Source: Tenacibaculum todarodis (GTDB taxonomy: Bacteria; Bacteroidota; Bacteroidia; Flavobacteriales; Flavobacteriaceae). From it: DNA of 64,000 nucleotides. The notes below the pieces were generated by a model. The model did no database searches. It was not told the origin of the DNA and worked only from the letters and a program-made list of their open reading frames with translations. The first letter of the stretch is position 1, and each line of letters begins with the position of its first letter. Made by a program: the position numbers and the translations under genes. The DNA lies in assembly GCF_001889045.1 (NCBI RefSeq), contig NZ_CP018155.1, positions 1,049,001 to 1,113,000 of the forward strand. Direction: 5' to 3'. Below, one piece after another: positions 35,605 through 43,552 of this stretch.

Positions 35605-37761
35605 TTAACCAACTATATTTTCTTCTTTTTTTAATTCAGCAATAAACGGTTGTTTATACATTCGATTACCCAATGCTTTATGTATTGCGTTTGCCACTGC
35701 TCCACCAGCCGGCGGAAGTCCTGGTTCTCCTAGTCCTGTTGGTGACAATTCATTTTCCACAAAATGAACCTCTACTTTAGGAGTTTCATTCATTCTTATT
35801 AATCTGTAAGTATCAAAGTTTTTATTTGATGGTTTTCCGTCTTTAAACGTTAAATCACCATACATTGCATGTCCAATTCCGTCTAAAACACCACCTTCAA
35901 CTTGATTTTTAGCTCCAGTTGGATTTACTACTATTCCACAATCTACCGCAGCAACTACTTTAGTAACAACAGGTAAATCATTTTTAATAACAACCTCAGC
36001 TAACTCTGCAACATGTGTGTTGTGGCTATAATAAGCTGAAAAACCTTGGTAAACACCTTCTTTTGCTTTTCCCCAACCACCTTTTTCGGCAGCCAGTTTT
36101 ATGGTGTCTTCCATTCGTTTTCCTGAATATTCTATATTTTTATCTTCTGTATTTTTTACATTTTGCAATAAATCAATTCGTAATTGAACTGCATCTTTAC
36201 CAATTTCATCTGCCAATTCATCAAAGAAAGATTGTTCTGCAAACGCTAAAAAGTTAGTATAAGGCGCTCTCCAGGCCCCTGTTGTTATATTGCTTTGGTA
36301 ATTTCCTGTAGAAACTTTATAATTAGGAATACAACCTGCAGGAAAAAAATTAGGAATTAATCCATACATATTTCCATTTATTGCAGCTTCTTTTAAATGA
36401 TAACCTGTAATTTTATTATCTTTTATAGATGCTGCAATTCTATATTTTATTGCGGGTCTATAAATTCCGTCTGTCATATCATCTTCACGAGAAAACACCA
36501 CTTTTACGGGTTTATTAGAAAGTAAAGAAACTTCTGCGGCTTCCATAGCAAAATCGCCATATAAACGACGACCAAATCCACCGCCCATTCTTGTCATTTC
36601 TAACTCTATTTCTTCTGGCTTTCTTTTTAATAATTGAGCAACGTTACCAACAGTCCACTGTGGAGTTTGAATTGGCCCAACTAAATGTACTTTTTCTGCA
36701 GTTACATTTGCATAAAAATTCATTGGTTCTAAACAATTGTGTGGTAAAAATGGTGAATGATAGGTTCTTTCAATCACTTTATCTGCTTTAGAAAATGCTT
36801 TTTTAACATTTCCGTCTTCCCTTCTAACTTCAGACTTGTTACTGTTTAAAATTTTAGTCAGCATTTTATCGTGATCATCCGTACTTTCTAACTTTTCATT
36901 ACTTACCCAAGTAGCTTTTATAGCTTTTTTACCTTTCATTGCTGCCCAAGTATTACTTGCTAAAACTGCAACTTTATCGCCAAATTTTATCACTTGAGAA
37001 ACTCCGTTTACTTTTTTAGCTTCAGTATCATCAAAACTTGCTAAGGTTTGCCCAAATGCTGGCGGACGTAGAACCGAAACATACTGCATTCCTTCAGCTA
37101 CATAATCTAAACCAAACAAGGGTTTTCCTGTAACAATTTTATCTAAATCTACATTGGTAGCACTTTTTCCTATAATTGTATACTCCGAAGGCTTTTTTAG
37201 CGTAACATTTTCTGGAACTTCTAATAAAGCCGCTTCATTTACAACATCGCCATAACCTAATGTTTCTCCTTTTGCATTGGTAATTACCCCTTTTGAAGCC
37301 GAACAAGTTGCAGCATCAACATTCCATTTTATAGCTGCAGCATTAATTAGCATTTGCTTTGTGGTTGCACCTGTTTGCCTTAAAGCATCCCAACCAAAAC
37401 GTATTGATTGACTTCCTCCTGCAACTTGACGTTGATACTCTTTATTGTTATACTTCCCTTGTGCTACATGAACTTTATTCCATTCAACATCTAATTCTTC
37501 TGCAATAATCATTGGCATAGACGTTTTTACACCTTGTCCAATTTCTGGGTTTGGTGAAAAAATAGTTACATAACCTTCCTTTGAAATTTTAATAAATGCA
37601 TTAAAATCATTGAAATTTAAATTTTCTACATCCACGGATGGTGTTACGTTGGGTTTACAAGCTGATAACAGATTGAAACCAATCATAATTCCACCACTTG
37701 CCAAAGCAGATGTTTTTAAAAAATTTCTTCTGCTAAAACTATATTTTTTTGGAGATTCCAT
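35605..37761 (-). CDS. Molybdenum hydroxylase large subunit (IorB/aldehyde oxidase type)
   Basis: This molybdopterin-binding subunit of a xanthine dehydrogenase-family hydroxylase oxidises an aldehyde or N-heterocycle. The 718-residue protein begins with a Tat-type leader (SRRNFLKTSALASGG), so it is exported folded with its cofactor. Cofactor-binding blocks include GGGFGRR and GAWRAP, and the active-site Glu lies in GLGEPGLPP near the C terminus. This layout matches isoquinoline 1-oxidoreductase beta subunits. The partner 2Fe-2S subunit gene lies 81 bp upstream. No FAD subunit is present, so electrons probably go to a cytochrome or other periplasmic acceptor. The substrate cannot be told. Confidence 0.93.
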   Translation of the reverse strand: MESPKKYSFSRRNFLKTSALASGGIMIGFNLLSACKPNVTPSVDVENLNFNDFNAFIKISKEGYVTIFSPNPEIGQGVKTSMPMIIAEELDVEWNKVHVAQGKYNNKEYQRQVAGGSQSIRFGWDALRQTGATTKQMLINAAAIKWNVDAATCSASKGVITNAKGETLGYGDVVNEAALLEVPENVTLKKPSEYTIIGKSATNVDLDKIVTGKPLFGLDYVAEGMQYVSVLRPPAFGQTLASFDDTEAKKVNGVSQVIKFGDKVAVLASNTWAAMKGKKAIKATWVSNEKLESTDDHDKMLTKILNSNKSEVRREDGNVKKAFSKADKVIERTYHSPFLPHNCLEPMNFYANVTAEKVHLVGPIQTPQWTVGNVAQLLKRKPEEIELEMTRMGGGFGRRLYGDFAMEAAEVSLLSNKPVKVVFSREDDMTDGIYRPAIKYRIAASIKDNKITGYHLKEAAINGNMYGLIPNFFPAGCIPNYKVSTGNYQSNITTGAWRAPYTNFLAFAEQSFFDELADEIGKDAVQLRIDLLQNVKNTEDKNIEYSGKRMEDTIKLAAEKGGWGKAKEGVYQGFSAYYSHNTHVAELAEVVIKNDLPVVTKVVAAVDCGIVVNPTGAKNQVEGGVLDGIGHAMYGDLTFKDGKPSNKNFDTYRLIRMNETPKVEVHFVENELSPTGLGEPGLPPAGGAVANAIHKALGNRMYKQPFIAELKKEENIVG

Positions 37762-37842
37762 GCTTTAAGTAATTTTAATTAGTTTCCCGTTTTCACGGGA
37801 ATGACAATTTTAAGGTTTCTTCTTCGAAGAACGTTTTTTCAA

Positions 37843-38304
37843 TTAAGACATTTTTTTTGCAGCAATTGCTACTGCTTTTTCTATTCTATTATACGAAGCA
37901 CATCTACACAAATTACCGTGCATTGCTTGTCTTATTTCTTCTTGTGAAGGTGATGGATTGTCTTTAAGAAACGAAGCCGCAGTCATAATTTGCCCTGCTT
38001 GACAATAACCACATTGTGGCACATCTACTTCTTTCCAAGCTTCTTGTAATGGATGATCTCCTTCTTTAGACAAACCTTCAATTGTTGTGATTTCTTCTGA
38101 ATCTAATTCAGAAACTTTTAGCTGACAACTTCGCATTGCTATTCCATTTAAGTGAATGGTACAAGCTCCGCATTGTGCAATACCACAACCAAATTTTGTT
38201 CCTACTAAATTTAACTCGTCTCTTAAAACCCATAATAAAGGTGTGTCTTCATCCGCAGAAAAAGACTTGAGTTCTCCGTTTATTTTTAAAGTGTAGTTTG
38301 GCAT
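37843..38304 (-). CDS. 2Fe-2S subunit of molybdenum hydroxylase (IorA type)
   Basis: The 153-residue protein carries two 2Fe-2S clusters that carry electrons from the molybdenum subunit. The N-terminal ferredoxin-like cluster is bound by CGIAQCGACTIHLNG and the downstream Cys of MRSC. The C-terminal helical cluster uses CGYCQAGQ and NLCRCASY. It starts at ATG 38304 and is followed by the large subunit gene. It has no Tat leader of its own, so it is probably exported together with its partner. Small-subunit identity is certain from the cysteine pattern. Confidence 0.95.
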   Translation of the reverse strand: MPNYTLKINGELKSFSADEDTPLLWVLRDELNLVGTKFGCGIAQCGACTIHLNGIAMRSCQLKVSELDSEEITTIEGLSKEGDHPLQEAWKEVDVPQCGYCQAGQIMTAASFLKDNPSPSQEEIRQAMHGNLCRCASYNRIEKAVAIAAKKMS

Positions 38305-38379
38305 TTTAAGTAGTTTTTAATTTATTGGTAAAAGTTACGAAAAAATTGAATATTAATCCTTTAATTATTTCTTAAAATA

Positions 38380-38408
38380 AAAAAGTGAAGCTTTCGCTTC
38401 ACTTTTTA
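38380..38408 (-). terminator. Terminator after 66-aa gene
   Basis: Ten-bp stem aaagtgaagc/gcttcacttt with a 4-nt loop, flanked by A and T runs. Confidence 0.8.
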
Positions 38409-38412
38409 TTAA

Positions 38413-38613
38413 TTATTTTTTGTTTACAAATAAACCAATCAAGAGCGTTACTATACCTGCACCTAGAGTAATATATGCACTGTTGTTATCTTGTGCTTCA
38501 AATTCTGCTATACCAATATCTAAAGATGCTTCTGGTACAATTATTTCGTATGCTCCGTAAGCTACTAATAGAATTCCTACTACAATTAAAATTGTTTTTA
38601 TTGTTTTGTTCAT
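38413..38613 (-). CDS. Small two-helix membrane protein
   Basis: The 66-residue product has two predicted membrane helices (about 6-24 and 46-62) joined by an acidic, presumably periplasmic, loop. The layout resembles small DUF3185-type proteins, but I do not assign the family firmly. It follows the beta-barrel gene by 30 bp and ends at a strong terminator, so both probably share the regulated promoter at 39147-39206. Function unknown; a role in envelope stress is only suggested by the neighbours. Confidence 0.75.
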   Translation of the reverse strand: MNKTIKTILIVVGILLVAYGAYEIIVPEASLDIGIAEFEAQDNNSAYITLGAGIVTLLIGLFVNKK

Positions 38614-38643
38614 AATTATATTGTTTAAAAGTTAATTAATTTT

Positions 38644-39117
38644 TTAGAATTGGTATCTAATACCTAAAGCTATATCAAAATCTAAATCGTCGCTATAACT
38701 ATCGTTAAAACCTAACTCTGGTCTAATATCTAGAGACATTAATAAAGGAATATCAAAATTATATTCGATACCTAGATTAGCTGCTGCTAAAAAAAATGTT
38801 CCATCATTTCCTGGAGTACTAAAAGAACCCAAACCTGCACCAGCACCAACGTACCAGTTAAAACCGTCTTCTCCTAAAGGATTCACCCATTGGTATAGAC
38901 CTACTAACTTAAAGGCATCTACATTGTTTGAGTTTCTAAAACCTAAATCAAATTCTAAACGGTTATTATCATCTAAATATCTTTGATAAGAGATTTCTCC
39001 ACCAAATCCATCATTGTCTCCAACTCTTAAACCTAAAGCGTTTTTAGAGATATCTTGTGCTGACATTGCTCCTGTTATTAAAAATAAAATTGCAATTAAA
39101 ATGTTTGTGTTTTTCAT
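38644..39117 (-). CDS. Small outer-membrane beta-barrel protein
   Basis: The 157-residue protein has a signal peptide (to GAMSAQD) and alternating amphipathic strands typical of an eight-strand porin-like barrel, ending in the aromatic C-terminal residue of GIRYQF, the usual barrel-assembly signal. About 135 mature residues is the minimum size for such barrels. It is divergent from the AraC-family regulator gene, and its promoter carries the half-site pair described at 39147-39206, so it is probably controlled by that regulator. Ligand and function unknown. Confidence 0.85.
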   Translation of the reverse strand: MKNTNILIAILFLITGAMSAQDISKNALGLRVGDNDGFGGEISYQRYLDDNNRLEFDLGFRNSNNVDAFKLVGLYQWVNPLGEDGFNWYVGAGAGLGSFSTPGNDGTFFLAAANLGIEYNFDIPLLMSLDIRPELGFNDSYSDDLDFDIALGIRYQF

Positions 39118-39146
39118 GTTATATATTTTTTAAATTGATTACAATG

Positions 39147-39206
39147 TAAAATTACTGCAACTACTAAGTTTTTATTTGCTCTATAGAAATGATTATTAAC
39201 TCATTT
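39147..39206 (-). promoter_or_regulatory. Candidate AraC-type promoter/operator of beta-barrel gene
   Basis: On the minus strand: half-site AAATGAGTTAA (39206-39196), half-site TATAGAGCAAA (39185-39175, 21 bp on), then -7 box TAATTTTA starting at 39154, 31 bp after the second half-site start. Three other promoters nearby have the same spacing. Confidence 0.7.
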
Positions 39207-39243
39207 AAAAACTATATCTTTATTTTTTTGTAGAACTCATTAT

Positions 39244-40281
39244 ATGATAACAATTAATATTACTGCCAAAAGTACTGAAGGTACGGTTAAGCAAATTCAA
39301 GAAATTATTGGTGGTACAATTATAGAACGTTGGGGCGAATATATTTTGAGTGTAAATAACAATATTGCTACTGGTAAAATTACTTTTATTACGTTTGAAT
39401 GGGGAGGAAGTGTTTTAGAATATGATATAACTTTCTTAGAAGATATAACTTTGGTTATGGATACTTCTGAATTTAACCCAATTCATTTTACCTATTTAAC
39501 TGAAGGACATTGTTTTCATAGATTTGAATTAGAAAATAAAAAAAGGAAATTAACTCAATTTCAATCTGTAATAATTACAAGTAAAGATGGTGGTTATAAT
39601 TATGGATATTTTGAAAAGAATGTTAAGTTGAACATTCATGTTATTCAAATTAGTAGATTAAAATTTATTAGGAAACGTTTAAATGATGCTTCTCAATTAA
39701 ATAAACGTTTGTATGAAGTTTTTTACGATCAACAACACGAAAATGTTTTCGCTTATTTTGGAACGTATAATTTAAAGTTAGCAAACCTTATTAAAAGATA
39801 TAATAAGGTAAAACAAAAAGGAATGATTAAAATTTTGATAAAAGAAGGTATTATTTATCAAATTTTATCAGAACATATTTTACAACATAATAAAGATGTA
39901 AAAACAAATAAGCAACCTAACACTTCGCTAAGTAAAAAAGAATTAAATAGTGTTAGAAAAATAGCACAAAAAATTTCTAACAATGTAGCTGAAGATTATA
40001 ATGTGGAAGAATTGGCAATTACTCTTGGTTTACCACAAGCAAAATTACAGGAAGGTTTTAAAATATTATTTTCTAGAACAGTAATTGAATACATAAGGCA
40101 TGTAAGGCTAGAAGAAGCTCGTGACTTAATTAATAATACGGATTATAACATCTCTCAAATAGTCTATTCTATTGGCTTTAGTAGCAGAAGTTACTTTTCA
40201 AAAATATTTAAAAAGAAATATGGAATTAGCCCAAGTAAGTTTTTAAAAAACAAGCAAAACGTAACAATTAAAGCTTCTTAA
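39244..40281 (+). CDS. AraC-family transcriptional regulator
   Basis: The 345-residue protein has a C-terminal AraC-type double helix-turn-helix (about 245-335), with the second helix region reading YNISQIVYSIGFSSRSYFSKIFKKKYGISPSKF, here named by its family motif GFSSRSYFSKIFKK. The N-terminal 240 residues do not match a cupin sensor I recognise, and there is no signal peptide or membrane segment, so it is a cytoplasmic regulator with an unknown signal. It is divergent from the beta-barrel gene. Four nearby promoters share half-sites spaced 21 bp, the classic spacing for AraC dimers, making them its likely targets. That link is inferred. Confidence 0.92.
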   Translation: MITINITAKSTEGTVKQIQEIIGGTIIERWGEYILSVNNNIATGKITFITFEWGGSVLEYDITFLEDITLVMDTSEFNPIHFTYLTEGHCFHRFELENKKRKLTQFQSVIITSKDGGYNYGYFEKNVKLNIHVIQISRLKFIRKRLNDASQLNKRLYEVFYDQQHENVFAYFGTYNLKLANLIKRYNKVKQKGMIKILIKEGIIYQILSEHILQHNKDVKTNKQPNTSLSKKELNSVRKIAQKISNNVAEDYNVEELAITLGLPQAKLQEGFKILFSRTVIEYIRHVRLEEARDLINNTDYNISQIVYSIGFSSRSYFSKIFKKKYGISPSKFLKNKQNVTIKAS

Positions 40282-40283
40282 CC

Positions 40284-40916
40284 TTAATTTGATACTATTT
40301 TTTGAATATTAAATTTAGTTCTATAGGGTTTTGAAATTAAATATTTAATTTCCTCTAAACTTGTTTTTTTATTCAACCATTTATTTTTAAAAATACCTGG
40401 TATTTGTAATGGCATTACATCATATATATTATTTATTGAGTTTAATTTCTTATTTGCGTCTGTGTTAATTATAGAACATGTTGTAAAACCATCTTCCGTA
40501 GTGTTGTATATACCTGCCAAATAAAAAGGTTCTCTATTCTTTTTTTCAACTAAATAATTTTGTACTGTATTTGTCTCTAATTTGTGAGCATAAAAGCCGG
40601 TTGCTAAAACTAAACACCTTCTATTTTTTAAAGATTTTGTAAATAATACATTGTTAAATATATCTTCAACTCTTGTGTGTAGTGTTCTTTTTAGTTTTTG
40701 AAAATTTTTCCAGCTACCTTCAAAATTTTGAGGTAAAATACCCCAAATCCCATAGTTAATCTCAATTGGATTATCCATAGTAATAATAGAAACATTTTGC
40801 TCTTTTAATCCATCAATTTTTAATTTAGGTTTATAAAGATATGGATGCTTAAATTTTATTTTAGCAAAATCCTCTATAGTAGTTCTACTTGCTATGTTAG
40901 ATAATTTATAATTCAT
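40284..40916 (-). CDS. SRAP (YedK/HMCES) family protein lacking catalytic residues
   Basis: SRAP proteins cross-link to abasic sites in single-stranded DNA through Cys2. This 210-residue protein keeps the fold markers WGILP, RRCLVLATGFY, FYLAGIYN and the FTTCSIINT strand. The start MNY puts Asn where the obligatory Cys2 should be; no upstream start restores it. By motif alignment the active-site Asn is His (LHTR), the Glu after GFY is Ala, and the His before MP is Asn. It should therefore be unable to form the usual thiazolidine cross-link, but may still bind DNA. The promoter shares the AraC-type half-sites. Its 3' end faces the regulator gene, 2 bp away. Confidence 0.85.
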   Translation of the reverse strand: MNYKLSNIASRTTIEDFAKIKFKHPYLYKPKLKIDGLKEQNVSIITMDNPIEINYGIWGILPQNFEGSWKNFQKLKRTLHTRVEDIFNNVLFTKSLKNRRCLVLATGFYAHKLETNTVQNYLVEKKNREPFYLAGIYNTTEDGFTTCSIINTDANKKLNSINNIYDVMPLQIPGIFKNKWLNKKTSLEEIKYLISKPYRTKFNIQKIVSN

Positions 40917-40936
40917 TTTCTTCTATTTATTAAGAA

Positions 40937-40996
40937 CAAAAATAATTTTACTACACTCTTTTTTTTAACGCATATCAATATAAAATTTGCTCATTT
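40937..40996 (-). promoter_or_regulatory. Candidate AraC-type promoter/operator of SRAP gene
   Basis: On the minus strand: AAATGAGCAAA (40996-40986), ATATGCGTTAA (40975-40965, 21 bp on), then a perfect TATTTTTG -7 box starting at 40944, 31 bp after the second half-site start. Confidence 0.72.
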
Positions 40997-41014
40997 AAAA
41001 AAAACGCCTTTAGC

Positions 41015-41074
41015 AGATGAGTTAATAATTAACGTATTAGAGCAAAACAACAGTATTCTTTCAACATAACTTTG
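41015..41074 (+). promoter_or_regulatory. Candidate AraC-type promoter/operator of DUF1328 gene
   Basis: Half-sites AGATGAGTTAA (41015-41025) and ATTAGAGCAAA (41036-41046), 21 bp apart, then TAACTTTG at 41067-41074, again 31 bp after the second half-site start. Divergent from the SRAP promoter. Confidence 0.72.
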
Positions 41075-41125
41075 CTGTGTGCAAAAACTGTACACACAAT
41101 TAATATTAACCTTAAAACTTATATT

Positions 41126-41287
41126 ATGTTACGTTGGTCAATCACATTTATTATTATAGCAATTGTTGCAGGAATTTTAGGATTCTCGGGAATTGCAGGA
41201 ACAGCAACAGGAATTGCAAAGATTCTATTTTTCATCTTTATTGTATTATTTATAATATCATTATTAAGAGGAAAAAAAGCAATTTAA
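41126..41287 (+). CDS. DUF1328 (YtjA-like) small membrane protein
   Basis: The 53-residue protein starts at ATG 41126 (MLRWSITF), the standard family start; the longer in-frame extension upstream overlaps the promoter and is rejected. Two membrane helices with small-residue patches ([18 protein letters not shown]) define the DUF1328 family, found widely and often induced by stress, with no known biochemical function. A strong terminator follows at once, so it is monocistronic, driven by the half-site promoter at 41015-41074. Confidence 0.9.
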   Translation: MLRWSITFIIIAIVAGILGFSGIAGTATGIAKILFFIFIVLFIISLLRGKKAI

Positions 41288-41310
41288 ATTATAGATTTCA
41301 AAATATTATT

Positions 41311-41345
41311 AAGAAGAATGATTTTTAATCATTCTTCTTTTGTTT
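41311..41345 (+). terminator. Terminator after DUF1328 gene
   Basis: Thirteen-bp perfect stem aagaagaatgatt/aatcattcttctt with a 3-nt loop followed by T residues. Confidence 0.85.
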
Positions 41346-41394
41346 TTATTGAACATAATTTAACATAAACACCTTGAAAAGTTAATTTTTTACG

Positions 41395-41454
41395 AAATGA
41401 GCAAAGAACGAATTCAAATGAGCAAATGTAGACTCTATCTACTCCATACATTTG
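41395..41454 (+). promoter_or_regulatory. Candidate AraC-type promoter/operator of secreted-protein gene
   Basis: Two identical half-sites AAATGAGCAAA (41395-41405 and 41416-41426), 21 bp apart, followed by TACATTTG at 41447-41454. The second half-site overlaps the place where a -33 TTTG would be, and no TTTG is there, as expected for an activator-dependent promoter. Confidence 0.75.
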
Positions 41455-41543
41455 TAGTGTAGTTGTTTAACAACCAACTTAAAAGATGTAAAGTAGTAAG
41501 CATCAAAAAAATAAATTACTTAAAAATTAAAAACATATATATT

Positions 41544-42032
41544 ATGAAAAATTTCATTTTAACCTTAACATTATTATCAACCGGAATTTTATTTGCACAA
41601 GAAAATGTAGTGCAAGTAGATTTAATAGAAAAAACAAAAAATGTAACTCTTGTGGCTATCGAAGATGGAAAATCTGTTGAAAAAGATGTAAAAATAATTA
41701 CATTAAAAGAAACAGAAGTAAGACTTAATCCAAATCAAAAACACATGTTAAATCAACAAAGAATTGAAACACCAATTAGTGTTACTAAAATTGTTATGAT
41801 TAACGAAGATGAAGATGCTTATTATGACAGAGCCGTAAAAGTAAGTTATTCTTTACCTGCAGGAACAGCTTTAGCAAAAGACTCTACTATTAATTTAACC
41901 AAAATAATCCACAGTTCAGATACTGATGAATCAGAAGATAAAAATTATACCGGTTCTGGATATTTTAATCAAGAAGGAGAATTTATCGCTTCTTATTATG
42001 ATGATTATAAATTGAATTTAGAAGCATTTTAA
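41544..42032 (+). CDS. Secreted protein of unknown function
   Basis: The start is ATG 41544, which gives a clean signal peptide (MKNFILTLTLLSTGILFAQ); the in-frame extension upstream would bury it. The mature part (about 143 residues) is acidic and Lys-rich with no recognised domain; it contains KDVKIITLKETEV and a central KIVMINEDEDAYYDR segment. About 90 bp of leader separates it from the half-site promoter. A terminator follows, then dps. It probably acts in the periplasm or outer membrane. Function unknown. Confidence 0.8.
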   Translation: MKNFILTLTLLSTGILFAQENVVQVDLIEKTKNVTLVAIEDGKSVEKDVKIITLKETEVRLNPNQKHMLNQQRIETPISVTKIVMINEDEDAYYDRAVKVSYSLPAGTALAKDSTINLTKIIHSSDTDESEDKNYTGSGYFNQEGEFIASYYDDYKLNLEAF

Positions 42033-42054
42033 TAATTTAAATACTACATATCCT

Positions 42055-42082
42055 AAAGGATGGTTTCTTACCATCCTTTTTT
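42055..42082 (+). terminator. Terminator between secreted-protein gene and dps
   Basis: Ten-bp stem aaaggatggt/accatccttt followed by T residues; some read-through into dps is possible because dps has no clear promoter of its own. Confidence 0.8.
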
Positions 42083-42109
42083 ATAAAAGCTAACTTAAAG
42101 TTAAAAACA

Positions 42110-42613
42110 ATGAATTACTTAAACATACAAACAGAAAAAATATTACCTGTAGCTAAGGAATTAAATCAATTATTAGCAGATTATCACATTTACTATCAGA
42201 AATTGAGAAACTTCCATTGGAATATCACAGGGAAAAACTTCTTTGAATTACATGAAAAATTTGAAGAAATGTACATAGATGCAAGAGCCAAAATAGATGA
42301 AATAGCTGAAAGAATAGTTACATTACAATATCATCCTATAAGTAGATATAGTAAGTATTTAAAAATTTCTTCAATATCAGAAGAAACACCTTTTAAAACA
42401 GATAGAGACATGGTTAATACATTATTGGAAGACCATAAAACATTATTAATTCAAATGAATAATGTCATAAAAAAAGCTGAAGATGCAAAAGATGAAGGAA
42501 CAATAGATATAATAGGCGGTTACATTGGTCAGTTAGAAAAAACTAGTTGGATGCTAAACGCATGGTCTAAAAATACTGTAGAACAATTTAAAAACGAAAT
42601 AATATTATCATAA
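42110..42613 (+). CDS. dps: Dps family DNA-binding ferritin
   Basis: Dps stores iron as a 12-subunit shell and protects DNA from hydroxyl radicals. The 167-residue length is normal. The inter-subunit ferroxidase ligands are all present with the right spacing: His36, His48, Asp63 and Glu67 (NFHWNITG, FELHEKFEEMY, KIDEIAERI). The N terminus lacks a lysine-rich tail, so DNA binding may be weak. It lies between a probable target of the AraC-type regulator and a MscS gene, 14 bp before the latter, which supports a stress-response setting. Confidence 0.95.
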   Translation: MNYLNIQTEKILPVAKELNQLLADYHIYYQKLRNFHWNITGKNFFELHEKFEEMYIDARAKIDEIAERIVTLQYHPISRYSKYLKISSISEETPFKTDRDMVNTLLEDHKTLLIQMNNVIKKAEDAKDEGTIDIIGGYIGQLEKTSWMLNAWSKNTVEQFKNEIILS

Positions 42614-42627
42614 AAACAGAAAAAATA

Positions 42628-43494
42628 ATGCAAGCAGAAAAAGCAATAAACAAAGCAACAAATACAATAGACAACTGGTGGAACTCTTTATTAAGTAACC
42701 TTCCTAATATTATTGTAGCCATATTAGTTTTAACAATATCTTTTTTTATATCTCAAAAAGTGAGTATACTAATTGAAAAAATTGTTTCAAAAAAAGTAAA
42801 AAAGAAAGCCGTTAGTGGTGTTATTAGTAAAATTATTTCTGTAATAATAATATTGGCTGGTTTATTTATTGCATTAAATATTTTAAATTTAGACGAAGCA
42901 CTTACCTCTTTATTAACTACAGCGGGTATTGCTGGTGCAGTTATTGGTTTATCTTTACAAGGAACATTATCTAATACTATTTCTGGTATTGTTTTATCTT
43001 TTAGAGAACGTATTAAAATTGGAAACTGGGTAGAAACTAATGGATTTTCCGGTGAAGTTATAGATATAAATTTAAAAGAGTTTGTATTAAAAGAAGCCGA
43101 TAATAACATTGTAATTATCCCCAATAAAGATGTTTTAGAAAGCCCTTTAAAAAACTATTCTCTTACGACAAGAATGCGAGTAAGGTTAGAATGTGGTGTT
43201 GGTTACGAATCTGATTTAGATAAAGTTGAAGCATTAACAAAAGAAACTATTGCTAAAGCCTTTGACCAGGTTTTAAGCAATGAAAACGTAGAATTTTATT
43301 ATACCGAATTTGGTGGTAGTTCTATAAATTTTTTATGTAGATTTTGGATTGATGCAGAAAACTCATTAGAAAAATTGATAGCTAAAAACAATGCAATAAA
43401 AGAAATTAAAAAAGCTTTTGATAAAGCAGGAATCAATATTCCATTTCCTATTAGAACACTTCAATTTGATAATACATTGGATGTTTCTAAATAA
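42628..43494 (+). CDS. Small-conductance mechanosensitive channel, MscS family
   Basis: MscS channels open under membrane tension and release solutes during osmotic downshock. The 288-residue protein is close to E. coli MscS size. It has three membrane helices in the first 125 residues; the pore-lining helix has the Gly/Ala pattern TTAGIAGAVIGLSLQGTL, then the beta domain with RIKIGNWVE and IPNKDVLESPLKN, and the alpha-beta C-terminal domain ending PFPIRTLQF. It follows dps by 14 bp and is probably co-transcribed. A bidirectional terminator follows. Confidence 0.95.
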   Translation: MQAEKAINKATNTIDNWWNSLLSNLPNIIVAILVLTISFFISQKVSILIEKIVSKKVKKKAVSGVISKIISVIIILAGLFIALNILNLDEALTSLLTTAGIAGAVIGLSLQGTLSNTISGIVLSFRERIKIGNWVETNGFSGEVIDINLKEFVLKEADNNIVIIPNKDVLESPLKNYSLTTRMRVRLECGVGYESDLDKVEALTKETIAKAFDQVLSNENVEFYYTEFGGSSINFLCRFWIDAENSLEKLIAKNNAIKEIKKAFDKAGINIPFPIRTLQFDNTLDVSK

Positions 43495-43518
43495 TACTAA
43501 AATTACAAAAATTGATAC

Positions 43519-43552
43519 TAAAAAAAGCACATTTTAAATGTGCTTTTTTTAT
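43519..43552. terminator. Bidirectional terminator between mscS and cysteine synthase-like gene
   Basis: Stem aaaaaagcacattt/aaatgtgctttttt between two converging genes; works on either strand. Confidence 0.85.

Noticed and set aside
41072-41125. N-terminal extension of the DUF1328 ORF
   Set aside because: It overlaps the -7 box and predicted transcription start; the family starts at MLRW.
41134-41328. Plus-strand 64-codon ORF overlapping DUF1328
   Set aside because: Out-of-frame shadow of the DUF1328 gene with Asn/Arg-rich low-complexity translation.
41463-41543. N-terminal extension of the secreted-protein ORF
   Set aside because: It would place the signal peptide 27 residues inside the protein and begins at the predicted transcription start.
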